From contig JARGOL010000005.1 in assembly GCA_029212745.1 (NCBI GenBank), forward strand, positions 153,558 to 217,557: a stretch of 64,000 bases of DNA. Direction: 5' to 3'. The notes under the pieces are model-generated. The model did no database searches and was not told the DNA's origin. It saw nothing but the letters and a program-made list of their open reading frames with translations. Position 1 is the stretch's first letter. Every line of letters starts with the position of its first letter. This DNA comes from Alcanivoracaceae bacterium. Lineage in GTDB: Bacteria > Pseudomonadota > Gammaproteobacteria > Pseudomonadales > Alcanivoracaceae. Of this stretch, positions 46,030 to 56,608 are shown in pieces. A program made the translations under genes and the position numbers.

Positions 46030-46870
46030 CAGGCACCTCCACAGAGACAGGGGCGTCCGTCTCCACCAGCAGCACATGGCTGGCCCGGTCAATGTTCGCT
46101 ACCGGACGCGCCTGCACGGTCAGGAACGCCTGCCCGGGCTCAGGCCTGATTTCGGTCACCTCAGCCACCGGGTAGCCGGCCGGGTAACGACCGCCCAGGC
46201 CCGTGCTCACCAGCAGGTCGCCTTCCTTCACATCAGCGGTGTCCGGCATATAAAGCAGTTGCAGACGATCCGGGTGGCCGGTGCCGGCGAGAATCGAGCG
46301 CACGCCGTTGCGGTTCACCTGCACCGACAGGGCATGGGTGGCATCGGTAATCAGCAGCACACGCGACGTCATCGGGCCGGTCTCGATGACCTGCCCGATC
46401 AGGCCACGGGCATCCAGCACCGCCTGCCCGGCCTGCACGTTCTCAAGCGTGCCACGGTTTAGCAGGAGCTCATGGCGATTGGGATCCGGTTCGATGGCAA
46501 CGATCTCGGCGACGGTGACGCGGCCGCTGACCCGGGCCGATGAGTTGAGCAACTCCCTCAGACGGACGTTCTCCGCCTCGAGCACGGCCAGGCGCTGGGT
46601 CTTCTGCTGCAGGATCAAAAGCTGTCGGCGCAGGCGATCGTTGTCGCTTTGCAGATCGCCCACGGTCTGGGCCTGGTCGGTGACCCAACCACCCAGGGAC
46701 GGGGGGATGTTGGCAATGTAGTGCGCGGGGGCGGTGGTGAAGCTGACCAGCCAGCGCGGCTGGCCGAGCCAGTCGGTGCGATGATCAAGCCACATCAGTG
46801 CCGTGCACAAGGCCACGGCCACCAGCAGACGGTAACCGGAGGAATTACTGTCAGAGAACAGGCTGGCCAA
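46016..46870 (-). CDS. mreC: Rod shape-determining protein MreC
   Basis: A 284-residue bitopic protein: one N-terminal helix (about 12-28, YRLLVAVALCTALMWLD), a coiled coil (about 68-105, LQSDNDRLRRQLLILQQKTQRLAVLEAENVRLRELL) and a periplasmic beta-domain that organises the cell-wall synthesis complex. Translation begins at TTG (46870): GGAGG lies six bases upstream and the N-terminus matches other MreC proteins. The TTG start should lower MreC made per transcript compared with MreB. Confidence 0.94.
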   Translation of the reverse strand: MASLFSDSNSSGYRLLVAVALCTALMWLDHRTDWLGQPRWLVSFTTAPAHYIANIPPSLGGWVTDQAQTVGDLQSDNDRLRRQLLILQQKTQRLAVLEAENVRLRELLNSSARVSGRVTVAEIVAIEPDPNRHELLLNRGTLENVQAGQAVLDARGLIGQVIETGPMTSRVLLITDATHALSVQVNRNGVRSILAGTGHPDRLQLLYMPDTADVKEGDLLVSTGLGGRYPAGYPVAEVTEIRPEPGQAFLTVQARPVANIDRASHVLLVETDAPVSVEVPDVDG

Positions 46871-46928
46871 GACGTACCTCCGGTTGTGTTGCCACCGGCA
46901 CCCGCGCCGGCCTCGTCGCCAGGCACCC

Positions 46929-48038
<1,110 letters not shown>

Positions 48039-48140
48039 CTAGCAATGGCGGGGGGTTTGGGCAAGCCGCCGGACTGGCCGCCCAACCGTGAGATGTGGTA
48101 GTTTTCCGGCCTTTCCCCGCACATGTACCCGGAGACGCCC

Positions 48141-48428
48141 ATGGCGATCGATCAGGAAACCGTGGCCCGAGTCGCGCATCTGGCGCGCCTGCACATCAGC
48201 GAAGAGGACGGCGCCGAAATGTCGAGCCGCCTTTCCGACATTCTGGCCATGGTCGACCAGCTGCAACAGGCTGATGTCGCCGATGTTGCCCCCCTTGCCC
48301 ACCCACTGGAGGTCACCCAGCCCCTGCGTAAGGACGAAGTGACCGAACCTGATATCCGTGAACAGGCCCTGAAACTGGCGCCAGCCGCCGAGGGCGGCTG
48401 CTTCCTGGTACCGCGAGTGATTGAGTGA
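48141..48428 (+). CDS. gatC: Asp-tRNA(Asn)/Glu-tRNA(Gln) amidotransferase subunit C
   Basis: A 95-residue structural subunit that holds GatA and GatB together in the amidotransferase, which corrects misacylated Glu-tRNA(Gln) and Asp-tRNA(Asn). The pattern [20 protein letters not shown] and [24 protein letters not shown] is typical. GGAG before the ATG at 48141 is favoured over the ATG at 48123. The stop overlaps the gatA start region. Confidence 0.95.
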   Translation: MAIDQETVARVAHLARLHISEEDGAEMSSRLSDILAMVDQLQQADVADVAPLAHPLEVTQPLRKDEVTEPDIREQALKLAPAAEGGCFLVPRVIE

Positions 48429-48430
48429 CC

Positions 48431-49891
48431 ATGATTGACCTGACCCTGACCGAACTCAAGGATGCCCTGGCGCGCGGTGATTTCAGCGCCCGCGAGCTCA
48501 CGGCGGCCTACCTGCAGCGCATCCGCGAGCACAATGGCACGCTGAATGCCTATATCACCGTCACCGAGGAACAGGCCCTGGCGGCGGCGGACGCCTCTGA
48601 CGCACGCCGGGCCCGCGGTGAAGCGGGCCTGCTTGAGGGCCTGCCGGTGGCCCACAAGGACATCTTCTGCACCCGTGACGTACGCACCAGCTGTGGCTCA
48701 CTGATGCTGGATACGTTCAATGCACCCTATGACGCCACCGTGGTTGCCCGCATGGCCGACGCCGGCGCCATCATGCTGGGCAAGACCAACATGGACGAAT
48801 TCGCCATGGGCTCGTCCAATGAAACCAGCTATTACGGCCCGGTACGCAATCCCTGGGATACCGCCCGCGTGCCCGGCGGCTCCTCCGGTGGCGCCGCCGC
48901 GGCGGTGGCCGGCCGGCTGGCGCCAGCGGCAACGGGCACTGACACCGGCGGCTCCATCCGCCAGCCGGCGGCCCTGTGCGGGGTCACCGGGCTGAAACCC
49001 ACCTATGGCCGGGTATCGCGCTGGGGCATGATTGCCTTTGCCTCGTCACTGGACCAGGCCGGCCCCATGGCGCACACCGCCGCGGACTGCGCCCTGCTGC
49101 TGCAGGCCATGGCGGGCCATGACGACAAGGATTCCACCTGCGTCAACGAGCCGGTGACGGATTACTGCGCCGCCCTCAGCGGCGACATCAGCGGCCTTAC
49201 CATTGGCCTGCCGGAAGAGTTCTTCCCAGACGACCTGGATGGCCGCATCGCCGATGCCACCCAGGCTGTTGTGCGTGTGCTTGAACAGCGTGGCGCCCGG
49301 GTGGCCAAAGTCTCCCTGCCCAGCGTTGCCCTGTCGGTTCCGGCCTATTACGTCATTGCGCCGGCAGAAGCGTCCTCGAACCTGTCGCGCTTTGATGGCG
49401 TCCGTTATGGCCACCGCTGCGATGATCCGGCAGACCTCATGGACCTGTACAAACGCTCCCGCAGTGAGGGCTTCGGCGAGGAAGTGAAACGCCGCATCCT
49501 GGTTGGCACCTATGCCCTTTCCCATGGCTACTACGATGCTTACTACCTGCGTGCCCAGAAAGTCCGCCGCCTGATCCGCGATGACTTCAAACGCGCCTTC
49601 GAACAATGCGATGTCCTGCTCGGACCCACTTCTCCGGAGCTGGCCTTCGCGCTGGGCAGCAAGAAGGACGACCCGGTCACCATGTACATGGCCGATGTGT
49701 TTACCATCGCCGTGAACCTGGCCGGGCTTCCCGCCCTGTCCATGCCCGCCGGCTTTATTGACGGCCTGCCGGTGGGCGTTCAGCTGATCGGCAACTATTT
49801 CGATGAAGGCCGCCTGCTCAATGTTGCCCACAGCTACCAGCAGGAAACCGAATGGCACCGTCAGGCTCCGGCACTGGGAGGTACAGCATGA
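48431..49891 (+). CDS. gatA: Asp-tRNA(Asn)/Glu-tRNA(Gln) amidotransferase subunit A
   Basis: A 486-residue amidase that releases ammonia from glutamine for transamidation on GatB. The Ser-cisSer-Lys triad is K76 (VAHKDIF), S151 ([11 protein letters not shown]) and S175 ([10 protein letters not shown]), each three positions from the Staphylococcus aureus numbering. The ATG at 48431 is assigned; a GTG at 48425 that overlaps the gatC stop as GTGA is an equally placed alternative and would add two residues. Presence of the gat genes implies that asparagine or glutamine tRNA charging here uses the indirect route. Confidence 0.96.
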   Translation: MIDLTLTELKDALARGDFSARELTAAYLQRIREHNGTLNAYITVTEEQALAAADASDARRARGEAGLLEGLPVAHKDIFCTRDVRTSCGSLMLDTFNAPYDATVVARMADAGAIMLGKTNMDEFAMGSSNETSYYGPVRNPWDTARVPGGSSGGAAAAVAGRLAPAATGTDTGGSIRQPAALCGVTGLKPTYGRVSRWGMIAFASSLDQAGPMAHTAADCALLLQAMAGHDDKDSTCVNEPVTDYCAALSGDISGLTIGLPEEFFPDDLDGRIADATQAVVRVLEQRGARVAKVSLPSVALSVPAYYVIAPAEASSNLSRFDGVRYGHRCDDPADLMDLYKRSRSEGFGEEVKRRILVGTYALSHGYYDAYYLRAQKVRRLIRDDFKRAFEQCDVLLGPTSPELAFALGSKKDDPVTMYMADVFTIAVNLAGLPALSMPAGFIDGLPVGVQLIGNYFDEGRLLNVAHSYQQETEWHRQAPALGGTA

Positions 49892-51330
49892 GCTGGGAAA
49901 CCGTTATCGGCCTGGAAGTGCATGTGCAGCTGGCCACAAGAACCAAGATCTTTTCCGGGGCAAGCACGGCCTTCGGTGCTGAGCCGAATAGCCAGGCCTG
50001 CCTGATCGACATGGCCATGCCCGGCACACTGCCCGTGGTCAACCACGAAGCCATCCGCAACGCGGTGCGCTTCGGGCTGGCTATTGGCGCAAAGATCAAC
50101 CAGCGCTCGGTGTTCGAGCGCAAGAACTACTTCTATCCGGACCTGCCCAAGGGCTACCAGACCACACAGCTGGAAGCACCCATCGTCGGCGCCGGCGAAG
50201 TGGAAATACGACTGGAAGACGGCAGCACTCGCACCGTTCGCATTCACCATGCGCACCTTGAAGAAGACGCCGGCAAGTCCCTGCATGAGGACTTCCATGG
50301 CATGACCGGCATAGACCTGAACCGGGCCGGCACGCCGCTGATCGAAATCGTCACCGAGCCAGACATGCGCACCGCCGAGGAAGCGGTGGCCTTCGCCCGC
50401 AAGCTGCATGCGCTGGTGACCTCCATCGGCATCTGTGATGGCGACATGTCCCAGGGCTCCATGCGTTTCGACGTCAATGTCTCCGTGCGCAAATCTGGCG
50501 ATCCGCTGGGCACCCGCACGGAAACCAAGAACCTGAACTCGTTCCGTTTCATGGAAAAGGCCATCGCCCTGGAAATCCGGCGGCAGATCGACCTGCTTGA
50601 AGACGGCGGCACCGTGCAACAGGAAACCCGCTTGTACAACGGTGACAGCAACACGGCGCGGGCCATGCGCACCAAGGAAGATGCCAACGATTACCGTTAC
50701 TTCCCCTGCCCGGACCTGTTGCCTGTGGAGATCACCGAAGACGACATCGAGGCACTGCGCGCCTCATTGCCGGAGCTGCCGGATGCCCGGCGTGATCGCT
50801 TCACCCGGGATTTCGGCCTGCCGGATTATGATGCCGAAATTATCTCTGCCAGCCGTGACATGTCCGACTACTTCGAGCAGGCCGCAGAACATGCCGGCGA
50901 TGCTAAGCTGGCCGCCAACTGGATGCTCGGGGAAATGTCCGCGCGGCTGAATGCAGAAGAGATCGGCATCGGCAAGTCGCCCGTGAGCGCTGCACATCTG
51001 GGCCAGCTTATCCAGCGCATAAAGGACGGCACGATCAGCTCAAAGATTGCCAAGCAGGTCTTTGACGCCTGCTGGCAAGGCAATGGCTCGCCCGACGAAA
51101 TCATAGAGCGCGAAGGCCTCAAGCAGGTGTCTGACACCGGTGAGCTGGAAAAGATTGTTGACGGCATCATTGCCGACAACGCGGAACAGGTAGCTGCTTT
51201 CAAAGCCGCTGATGAGAAGAAGCAGAAGAAGATGTTCGGCTTCTTCGTCGGCCAAGCCATGAAGGCCACCCAGGGCAAGGCCAACCCGCAGCAGATCAAC
51301 CAGCTGCTTCAAAAGAAACTGCAGGACTGA
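49888..51330 (+). CDS. gatB: Asp-tRNA(Asn)/Glu-tRNA(Gln) amidotransferase subunit B
   Basis: A 480-residue subunit that phosphorylates the misacylated aminoacyl-tRNA and adds ammonia. Family blocks are [50 protein letters not shown] and the C-terminal YqeY-like tRNA-binding domain (about 330-480), ending in [20 protein letters not shown] before the ATG at 49888 supports the start, which overlaps the gatA stop as ATGA. Confidence 0.97.
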   Translation: MSWETVIGLEVHVQLATRTKIFSGASTAFGAEPNSQACLIDMAMPGTLPVVNHEAIRNAVRFGLAIGAKINQRSVFERKNYFYPDLPKGYQTTQLEAPIVGAGEVEIRLEDGSTRTVRIHHAHLEEDAGKSLHEDFHGMTGIDLNRAGTPLIEIVTEPDMRTAEEAVAFARKLHALVTSIGICDGDMSQGSMRFDVNVSVRKSGDPLGTRTETKNLNSFRFMEKAIALEIRRQIDLLEDGGTVQQETRLYNGDSNTARAMRTKEDANDYRYFPCPDLLPVEITEDDIEALRASLPELPDARRDRFTRDFGLPDYDAEIISASRDMSDYFEQAAEHAGDAKLAANWMLGEMSARLNAEEIGIGKSPVSAAHLGQLIQRIKDGTISSKIAKQVFDACWQGNGSPDEIIEREGLKQVSDTGELEKIVDGIIADNAEQVAAFKAADEKKQKKMFGFFVGQAMKATQGKANPQQINQLLQKKLQD

Positions 51331-51344
51331 TTCCAGGAGCAACC

Positions 51345-52154
51345 ATGCAGGACATGCTTTTCCGTAACCGGGTCAGACTGCACTGCAAGGACGACATTGC
51401 CTATGTCAGCCTTGCCCGTGCAGACAAGCACAACGGCATCGATCGGGACATGATGGTGGGTCTGGTGGAAGCATGCCGCGCCATTCGCAAGAACCGCGAT
51501 CTGCGTGCCGTCATTCTCACCGGCGAGGGCGAAAGTTTCTGTGCCGGCCTGGACTTCCCGGCAATGACACGCAAGCCGGTACGCCTGATGCTGGACTTCT
51601 TCAAGTGGGGCGTTCGTCACACGAACCTTTTCCAGAAAGTGTGCTGGTGCTGGCGCGAGTTGCCCATTCCGGTGATTGCCGTGATCCACGGCCGCTGCTA
51701 TGGCGGTGGCCTGCAGATCGCGCTGGGGGCTGACTTCCGCTTTACCCGCCCGGACTGCGAGTTTTCCGTGCTGGAGATCAAGTGGGGCCTGGTACCCGAC
51801 ATGACCGGCACCGTCACACTGCGCGAGCTGATGCCCATCGACCAGGCAAAGCGCCTGACCATGACTGGCGAGATCATCACCGGCACACGGGCGGCAGAGC
51901 TGAATCTGGTCACCGACGTGTGTGAAGACCCGATGGCAGCGGCGGAGGACCTGGTTGCTGCGCTGCGCTCACGCTCCCCGGATGCCGTTTCGGCAGGCAA
52001 GCGGCTGCTGCAGAATGCCTGGTCAGCCTCCAGGGAGCAGGCCTTCGACCTGGAGAGCCGCGAACAATTCCGGCTCCTGCGCGGTGGCAACCAGCGTGAA
52101 GCCATGCGAGCCAACTTCGAAAAACGGCCCGCTACCTTCAAACCGCGCCGCTGA
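51345..52154 (+). CDS. Crotonase / enoyl-CoA hydratase family protein
   Basis: A 269-residue crotonase-fold protein. The oxyanion-hole segments are GEGESFCAGLDF (about 60-71) and IHGRCYGGGLQIALGADFRF (114-133). Of the two catalytic glutamates of classical hydratases, the first is replaced by Q124 (GGGLQI) and the second is kept as E144 (FSVLE). Enzymes with one acidic residue are often isomerases or hydrolases rather than hydratases, so the reaction is open. AGGAG before the ATG supports the start. It begins 14 bp after gatB and is probably read from the gat transcript. Confidence 0.88.
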   Translation: MQDMLFRNRVRLHCKDDIAYVSLARADKHNGIDRDMMVGLVEACRAIRKNRDLRAVILTGEGESFCAGLDFPAMTRKPVRLMLDFFKWGVRHTNLFQKVCWCWRELPIPVIAVIHGRCYGGGLQIALGADFRFTRPDCEFSVLEIKWGLVPDMTGTVTLRELMPIDQAKRLTMTGEIITGTRAAELNLVTDVCEDPMAAAEDLVAALRSRSPDAVSAGKRLLQNAWSASREQAFDLESREQFRLLRGGNQREAMRANFEKRPATFKPRR

Positions 52155-52300
52155 ATGCCGGGCCGGCTTTCAATGTTGTGACCGAGGCAGCTGTCCTGCG
52201 CTGCAAATATGGATAATACTGGCGTCGGCACCCGGGCGCCCGCGCCGCTGGACAGGGGCAGGCAGGGTGCCCGAGATTCTGACCCGGGAGAGTGGTGGTT

Positions 52301-53092
52301 ATGATTCCATTGGTGGAAACACCGGCGAGCTTTTCTTCGCTGTCACGCCAGTACAAGCGTCTGGCCAACGAGTTGCTCGACAAGATTGACCTGGACGCGG
52401 ATACGCTGCAGCTACCTGCGAGCAAGAACGCCTACAAGAACGGCATGGACCCGGGCCGGGTGTATCTGGTCAAGGGCGGCATGCTGCACATGGCCTGCAT
52501 GGGCCGGCGCCTGTTCACCTGGGACGAAGGCGACCTGGTGTTGCCGGATGCGGCTCCCGAGTCCACCGATGCGTTGCTCTTCAGCACCGATTCCCCGGCC
52601 CTGCTGGCCAGTTACGACACCCTCGAACTGGTCCGGGCCATCCTCGCCAATGATGACTGTGCCCGTCTGTGGACACGCCTTCTGATGACACAACAAGGCA
52701 TCATGACACGCCTGCTCGCCGCCGTGACGGAAGAACAGCCCACCACCACACCCGGGTTTGCCTACTACCAGCCCGGCGATGTCATTATCCAGCAGGGCGA
52801 TCCGGCGGATTATGTGTTCAGCCTGTTCGAAGGATCCGCCGATGTACTGGTGGATGACGTAACCGTTGGCGAAGTGGGTGAAGGCGAGGTCCTGGGTGCG
52901 CTGGCACTGCTGACCAACTCGCCCCGATCAGCCACGGTGCGGGCAAAAACACGCTGTTCCGTGGTCAAGGTGCCCAAGACCCAGTTCAAGCACCTGATCC
53001 GCAGCAACCCGACCATGATCCACGGGCTGATGACGGATATGGCCAACCAGATCAAGAAACTGAACACCCAGATCGTGCAGCTGTCCGGCTGA
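52301..53092 (+). CDS. Cyclic nucleotide-binding domain protein with altered ligand site
   Basis: A 263-residue protein without a DNA-binding domain. The C-terminal half (about 152-258) is a recognisable cNMP-binding domain with the phosphate-binding cassette GEVLGALALLTNSPRSATV. The cassette arginine is kept (R209), but the glutamate that normally follows glycine and holds the ribose is A200, so cAMP binding is doubtful. The N-terminal half (about 1-110) looks like a degenerate copy of the same fold (VYLVKGGMLHMACMGRRLFTWDEGDLVLP). GGGAG precedes the ATG at 52301. The 146-bp upstream gap has a GATAAT at 52212 as a possible -10. Function unknown. Confidence 0.8.
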   Translation: MIPLVETPASFSSLSRQYKRLANELLDKIDLDADTLQLPASKNAYKNGMDPGRVYLVKGGMLHMACMGRRLFTWDEGDLVLPDAAPESTDALLFSTDSPALLASYDTLELVRAILANDDCARLWTRLLMTQQGIMTRLLAAVTEEQPTTTPGFAYYQPGDVIIQQGDPADYVFSLFEGSADVLVDDVTVGEVGEGEVLGALALLTNSPRSATVRAKTRCSVVKVPKTQFKHLIRSNPTMIHGLMTDMANQIKKLNTQIVQLSG

Positions 53093-53117
53093 AGGCCACA
53101 TAAACGGCCCGGTTTTC

Positions 53118-53486
53118 TCAGCGCAGGATGAACCAGAGCAGTCCGCCGAGGCCGGCCAGAGCGACCAACAACAGCAGAATGGTGAGCTTCCAGGACGACA
53201 GGCGTGACCCGGTGTCCTCGTCGGCGTCGCCAGTATCGGCGCCTTCACTGTGCTCCCCGGTCTCCGGCGAAGGCACGGTCACAGCGGCCATTTTCGGATG
53301 GGTGTCATCCTCGGATACCTGGGCTGCCACTTCTTCTTCACTTTGCGCCGGTGGCGCCTCGCCGGTTGCCTGGCAGATCAACGCCCGCCGGCGTCGCCGG
53401 AATTCCAGCCGATCCATCTGACCGGACGCATGCGCTTCGGTGATGGCGACGAGTTCCTGGTTGATCTCAGAAAACGGCCCGCTCAT
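53118..53486 (-). CDS. Hypothetical tail-anchored membrane protein
   Basis: A 122-residue protein of unknown function. The N-terminal half is charged and helical (SEINQELVAITEAHASGQMDRLEFRRRRRALICQATGE). An acidic, proline/glycine-rich linker follows (about 45-95), then one hydrophobic helix at the very C-terminus (about 99-120, WKLTILLLLVALAGLGGLLWFIL), so the protein would sit in the inner membrane with its N-terminus in the cytosol. Its ATG overlaps the PP2C stop codon as ATGA, which ties its synthesis to the phosphatase. The basic RRRRR patch may contact nucleic acid or lipid head groups. Confidence 0.8.
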   Translation of the reverse strand: MSGPFSEINQELVAITEAHASGQMDRLEFRRRRRALICQATGEAPPAQSEEEVAAQVSEDDTHPKMAAVTVPSPETGEHSEGADTGDADEDTGSRLSSWKLTILLLLVALAGLGGLLWFILR

Positions 53487-54205
53487 GTGTCGCCCACCTC
53501 GATCACGATGACCGACACGTTATCCCGTGCTTCCTGACCCAGCGCACCATCCAGCAACGCCCGGGCGGCCTGCTCGGCGGAGCCCTGCCCCATGCACGCG
53601 CTGATCTCGTCGGCGCTGAGCTCATTGTAGAGCCCGTCACTGCAGAGCATCACCCGGTCGCCCGGGCGCAGGTCAAACATGGCCACATCCATGGCCAGGT
53701 GCGCGGCTCCCCCGATGGCACGGGTAATGACATTGGCATTGGGGTGGGATTCTGCTTCTTCAGCACTGAGCACACCGGCATCGACAAGCTTCTGGACCTG
53801 GCTGTGGTCCCGGGAAATCTGCTCGAGGGTGCCGTCGCGCAAACGGTAAAGGCGTGAATCACCCGCCCAGACACAGGCGCCGTAACCGTCAGACGCAGCC
53901 AGGGCCACCACGGTGGAGCCCATCATGCGGCCGTCGAACTCCCGCGCCGCATGATCGCGAATGGTTGCGTTGACATTCTGCAATGCGTCCTCGATACGGT
54001 CGACGAACACACTGAAGTTGTCCGGACGTGGCAACGCCTCCAGCGCAGAGGTAATCATGTTGCTGGCCTTGTCGCCCGCCTCATGCCCGCCCATGCCATC
54101 AGCAACAGCCCACAGCCCGGCTTCCGGGCGGGCCATGATGGCATCCTCATTGTGCTTGCGGCGAGCTCCCACATCGGTGAGCGCGCAGGATTCCCAGATG
54201 GACAC
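53483..54205 (-). CDS. PP2C-family serine/threonine protein phosphatase
   Basis: A 240-residue metal-dependent phosphatase of the Stp1/PppA type. The metal-binding acids are in HNEDA, VADGMGGHEAGD, SDGLYNEL and RDNVSVIVIEV; VWAGDSRLYRL completes the core. GTG at 54205 with GGGAG upstream gives the usual N-terminus (SIWESCALTDVGARRKHNEDA); a longer frame from a TTG at 54277 has no ribosome-binding sequence. No kinase gene is adjacent. The coupled downstream gene encodes a tail-anchored protein, which may be partner or target. Confidence 0.92.
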   Translation of the reverse strand: MSIWESCALTDVGARRKHNEDAIMARPEAGLWAVADGMGGHEAGDKASNMITSALEALPRPDNFSVFVDRIEDALQNVNATIRDHAAREFDGRMMGSTVVALAASDGYGACVWAGDSRLYRLRDGTLEQISRDHSQVQKLVDAGVLSAEEAESHPNANVITRAIGGAAHLAMDVAMFDLRPGDRVMLCSDGLYNELSADEISACMGQGSAEQAARALLDGALGQEARDNVSVIVIEVGDT

Positions 54206-54327
54206 CCGATCTCCCGCTTGTTGTTCTCTGTGCAAATCAGGCCGCACGCGGCAGCCCGGTTTCGCTATGCCATCCAAACAGATACCCCGGCTGAGGCCCG
54301 GGCACCCTGATCACCTATTAAAGTGCA

Positions 54328-55389
54328 CTAAGCCGCCCTGCGCATCAATAGCACCCCGGCAAAAACGCACAGCAGTGCTGGCACCACGGCCGCCAGAAAC
54401 GGTGAGGCATCAAAGACGATGCTCAAGTGACCAAAAAACTGCTGCCCGTAATGGAATACCAGGCTGGCAACGATCCCGGCGGTGAGCCGCAGGCCCATGG
54501 TGACTTCACGCAGGGGACCAAATACAAACGAAATGGCAATCAGCACCATGCCGATGGAGGCCACCGGCACCATCAGTTTCTGCCAGAACGCCAGATGGTA
54601 CTCCGCCGCATCCAGGCCCTGGGACGCAAGGTAGACGCCATACCGGTACAGCTTGCTGAAGGACAGGTGCTCCGGCTCCAGGATCACGTAGGACAGCAAC
54701 TCCGGAGTCAGCTCCGTTTCCCATACCGCCGTTGACTCGGTGTAGCTCTCCGCCCGGTCAGCCAGCATCCGGGTACCCCTGATCCCTTCCATGAACCAGG
54801 CCTCGCCCTGGTAGATGGCCCTGTCCACATAGACCAGCTCTTCCAGGGTGCGCTCATCGGCAAACCGGTAGCGCGTCACCCCGTACAACACGCCGTTTGG
54901 CTGCACTGCGTTGATATGGATGAATTCACGGCCATCCCGGTGCCAATAGCCGAACTTGGACCGTATCGCCTCGCCGCTGCTCTCCGCCAGGGAACGGTTG
55001 GAGTGGGCCACTTGCTGGGCATAGGGCGCCAGGTACTCGCCATTGAGCAGACCAAGCAACAGCAGGAAGAGTGCCGGGCGCAGCACCAGCCAGCCGATCC
55101 GGTAGTGAGATACACCGGCGGCCCTGATCACGGTGAGCTCACCACTGTTGGCCAGGAAGCCGAGCCCCAGCAGCGTCCCCAGAAGCACAGCCATGGGCAG
55201 GAATTCAGCGGCACGATGGGGAATGCTGGTGAAAACATACTGCAATGCCTGCAGTACCTGGTAATCACCACGCAGGAATTCCAGCTCATGGACCATGCTG
55301 AACAGGGAGTCCAGTGCCACCAGCACACCCAGCATGGCCAGCGCCGGCATCATCACGGACCACCACAGGTATCCCCTCAGTCGTTTCAT
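54328..55389 (-). CDS. lptG: LPS export ABC transporter permease LptG
   Basis: A 353-residue permease of the LptB2FG complex with six membrane helices, three on each side of a periplasmic jellyroll (about 130-260). The family pattern RGYLWWSVMMPALAMLGVLVALDSLFSMVHELEFL and FLANSGELTVIRAAGVSHYRIG (coupling helix for LptB) is clear. Its ATG overlaps the lptF stop as ATGA. lptB, lptC and lptA are about 23 kb away. Confidence 0.96.
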   Translation of the reverse strand: MKRLRGYLWWSVMMPALAMLGVLVALDSLFSMVHELEFLRGDYQVLQALQYVFTSIPHRAAEFLPMAVLLGTLLGLGFLANSGELTVIRAAGVSHYRIGWLVLRPALFLLLLGLLNGEYLAPYAQQVAHSNRSLAESSGEAIRSKFGYWHRDGREFIHINAVQPNGVLYGVTRYRFADERTLEELVYVDRAIYQGEAWFMEGIRGTRMLADRAESYTESTAVWETELTPELLSYVILEPEHLSFSKLYRYGVYLASQGLDAAEYHLAFWQKLMVPVASIGMVLIAISFVFGPLREVTMGLRLTAGIVASLVFHYGQQFFGHLSIVFDASPFLAAVVPALLCVFAGVLLMRRAA

Positions 55390-56501
55390 GCACCCGCCCC
55401 CCGTCGTGACCGGAACCAGCGGCGCAGGGCGTGCTCGTTGTAAAGCGCCACCACCACCACGATGGCTGCCACGTGGACCCAGGCCATGGATACCCAGGGC
55501 GCCAGCTCACCTTTGGGCGTATCCGCCATGCGACTGCGCAGTACCAGCAGCAGGCCGATGTATACCATGTAGCCCAGCAGGGCCGGCGCCAGACGCATGA
55601 ACCGTCCCTGTCTCGGATTGGTCTTGCTCAGCGGGATACCGGCCAGGATCATCACCGGCACAAGAACAATCAGCGACAGGCGCCATTGCAGTTCCGCGCG
55701 GGCATCGTTGCGATCACTGCCGAGCAGCTTTTCTGTGGGCCAACCTCTCACCTTGGGTGGCCTGACGGTGCGTTCGCCGTTGTCCACCAGCACATAGGCC
55801 TGCTCAAAACGGACTTCCGTGAGGGCAGCATCGCCGGGGGAGCCCCGGTACTGGACGCCGTCCTCCAGCAGCAGGTAGGTGGCAGGCCCCTGATCGACGA
55901 TCCGCCCGCGGCTGGCCCTGACGGTTACTGGCTCAAGCCGGCCGGATGGCGTTTTACGGAACTCGGAGATGAACACGCCCTGAAGGGTGCCCTCTTCCTT
56001 GTCCAGGGACTTGGCATAGGTGGCTCGTTGGCCGCGATCCTCGAAACGGGTGTGAAAACGGCCGGGCGACAACAGTTCCAGCGCACTGCGACTGTCCTGC
56101 TCATCGAATATGCGGGCCACCTCGGCATCCCCCCTTGGTGTGACGTAGAGGGAAAAGGCAGCAATCAGGCCAGTGGCCATGAACACAGGCAGCAGCATCG
56201 CCCGCGCCGAGTGCAGCGGGCCAATACCGCATGCACGCTGCACCGCGATCTCGTTGTCCACATGCATGCGCCCGAGGACCAGCAGAACAGCAATGTAGAT
56301 GCTGAGCGGCAGGATCATCTGCAGGAATTCCGGTAACCGGAATGCCATGATCAGGAACAGGGCCTCCGCCGGCAGTTCCCCGGCCGCCGCCTGGGCCAGG
56401 TACTTGATAAACCGGCCGCTGACCAGCACCATCACCAGCACAAAGGTGACCACTACGGTGGTCATGAATACCTGCCTGTTCAGGTAACGGTCTAGAATCA
56501 C
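55386..56501 (-). CDS. lptF: LPS export ABC transporter permease LptF
   Basis: A 371-residue permease, partner of LptG, with six helices around a periplasmic domain (GRFHTRFEDRGQRATYAKSLDKEEGTLQGVFISEF region). The start is assigned to GTG at 56501, giving the family N-terminus ILDRYLNRQVFMTTVVVTFVLVMVLVSGRFIKYL. An ATG at 56534 would lie upstream of the predicted transcription start. First gene of the lptFG operon, divergent from pepA. Confidence 0.94.
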   Translation of the reverse strand: MILDRYLNRQVFMTTVVVTFVLVMVLVSGRFIKYLAQAAAGELPAEALFLIMAFRLPEFLQMILPLSIYIAVLLVLGRMHVDNEIAVQRACGIGPLHSARAMLLPVFMATGLIAAFSLYVTPRGDAEVARIFDEQDSRSALELLSPGRFHTRFEDRGQRATYAKSLDKEEGTLQGVFISEFRKTPSGRLEPVTVRASRGRIVDQGPATYLLLEDGVQYRGSPGDAALTEVRFEQAYVLVDNGERTVRPPKVRGWPTEKLLGSDRNDARAELQWRLSLIVLVPVMILAGIPLSKTNPRQGRFMRLAPALLGYMVYIGLLLVLRSRMADTPKGELAPWVSMAWVHVAAIVVVVALYNEHALRRWFRSRRGAGA

Positions 56502-56532
56502 AGAACGCCTGCCGCCAGTCCGGGTTGCGTGC

Positions 56533-56560
56533 ATTGTAACGCAGCGGGGGCCCCTGACCA
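56533..56560 (-). promoter_or_regulatory. Candidate sigma70 promoter for lptFG
   Basis: Minus strand: -35 TGGTCA (56560-56555), 16-bp spacer and -10 TACAAT (56538-56533). The expected start point near 56526 lies about 25 bases before the lptF GTG. Confidence 0.48.
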
Positions 56561-56608
56561 GCACTGCAACAGGACACCATGAAACCACACATGCCGAGGA
56601 ATCAGTCG

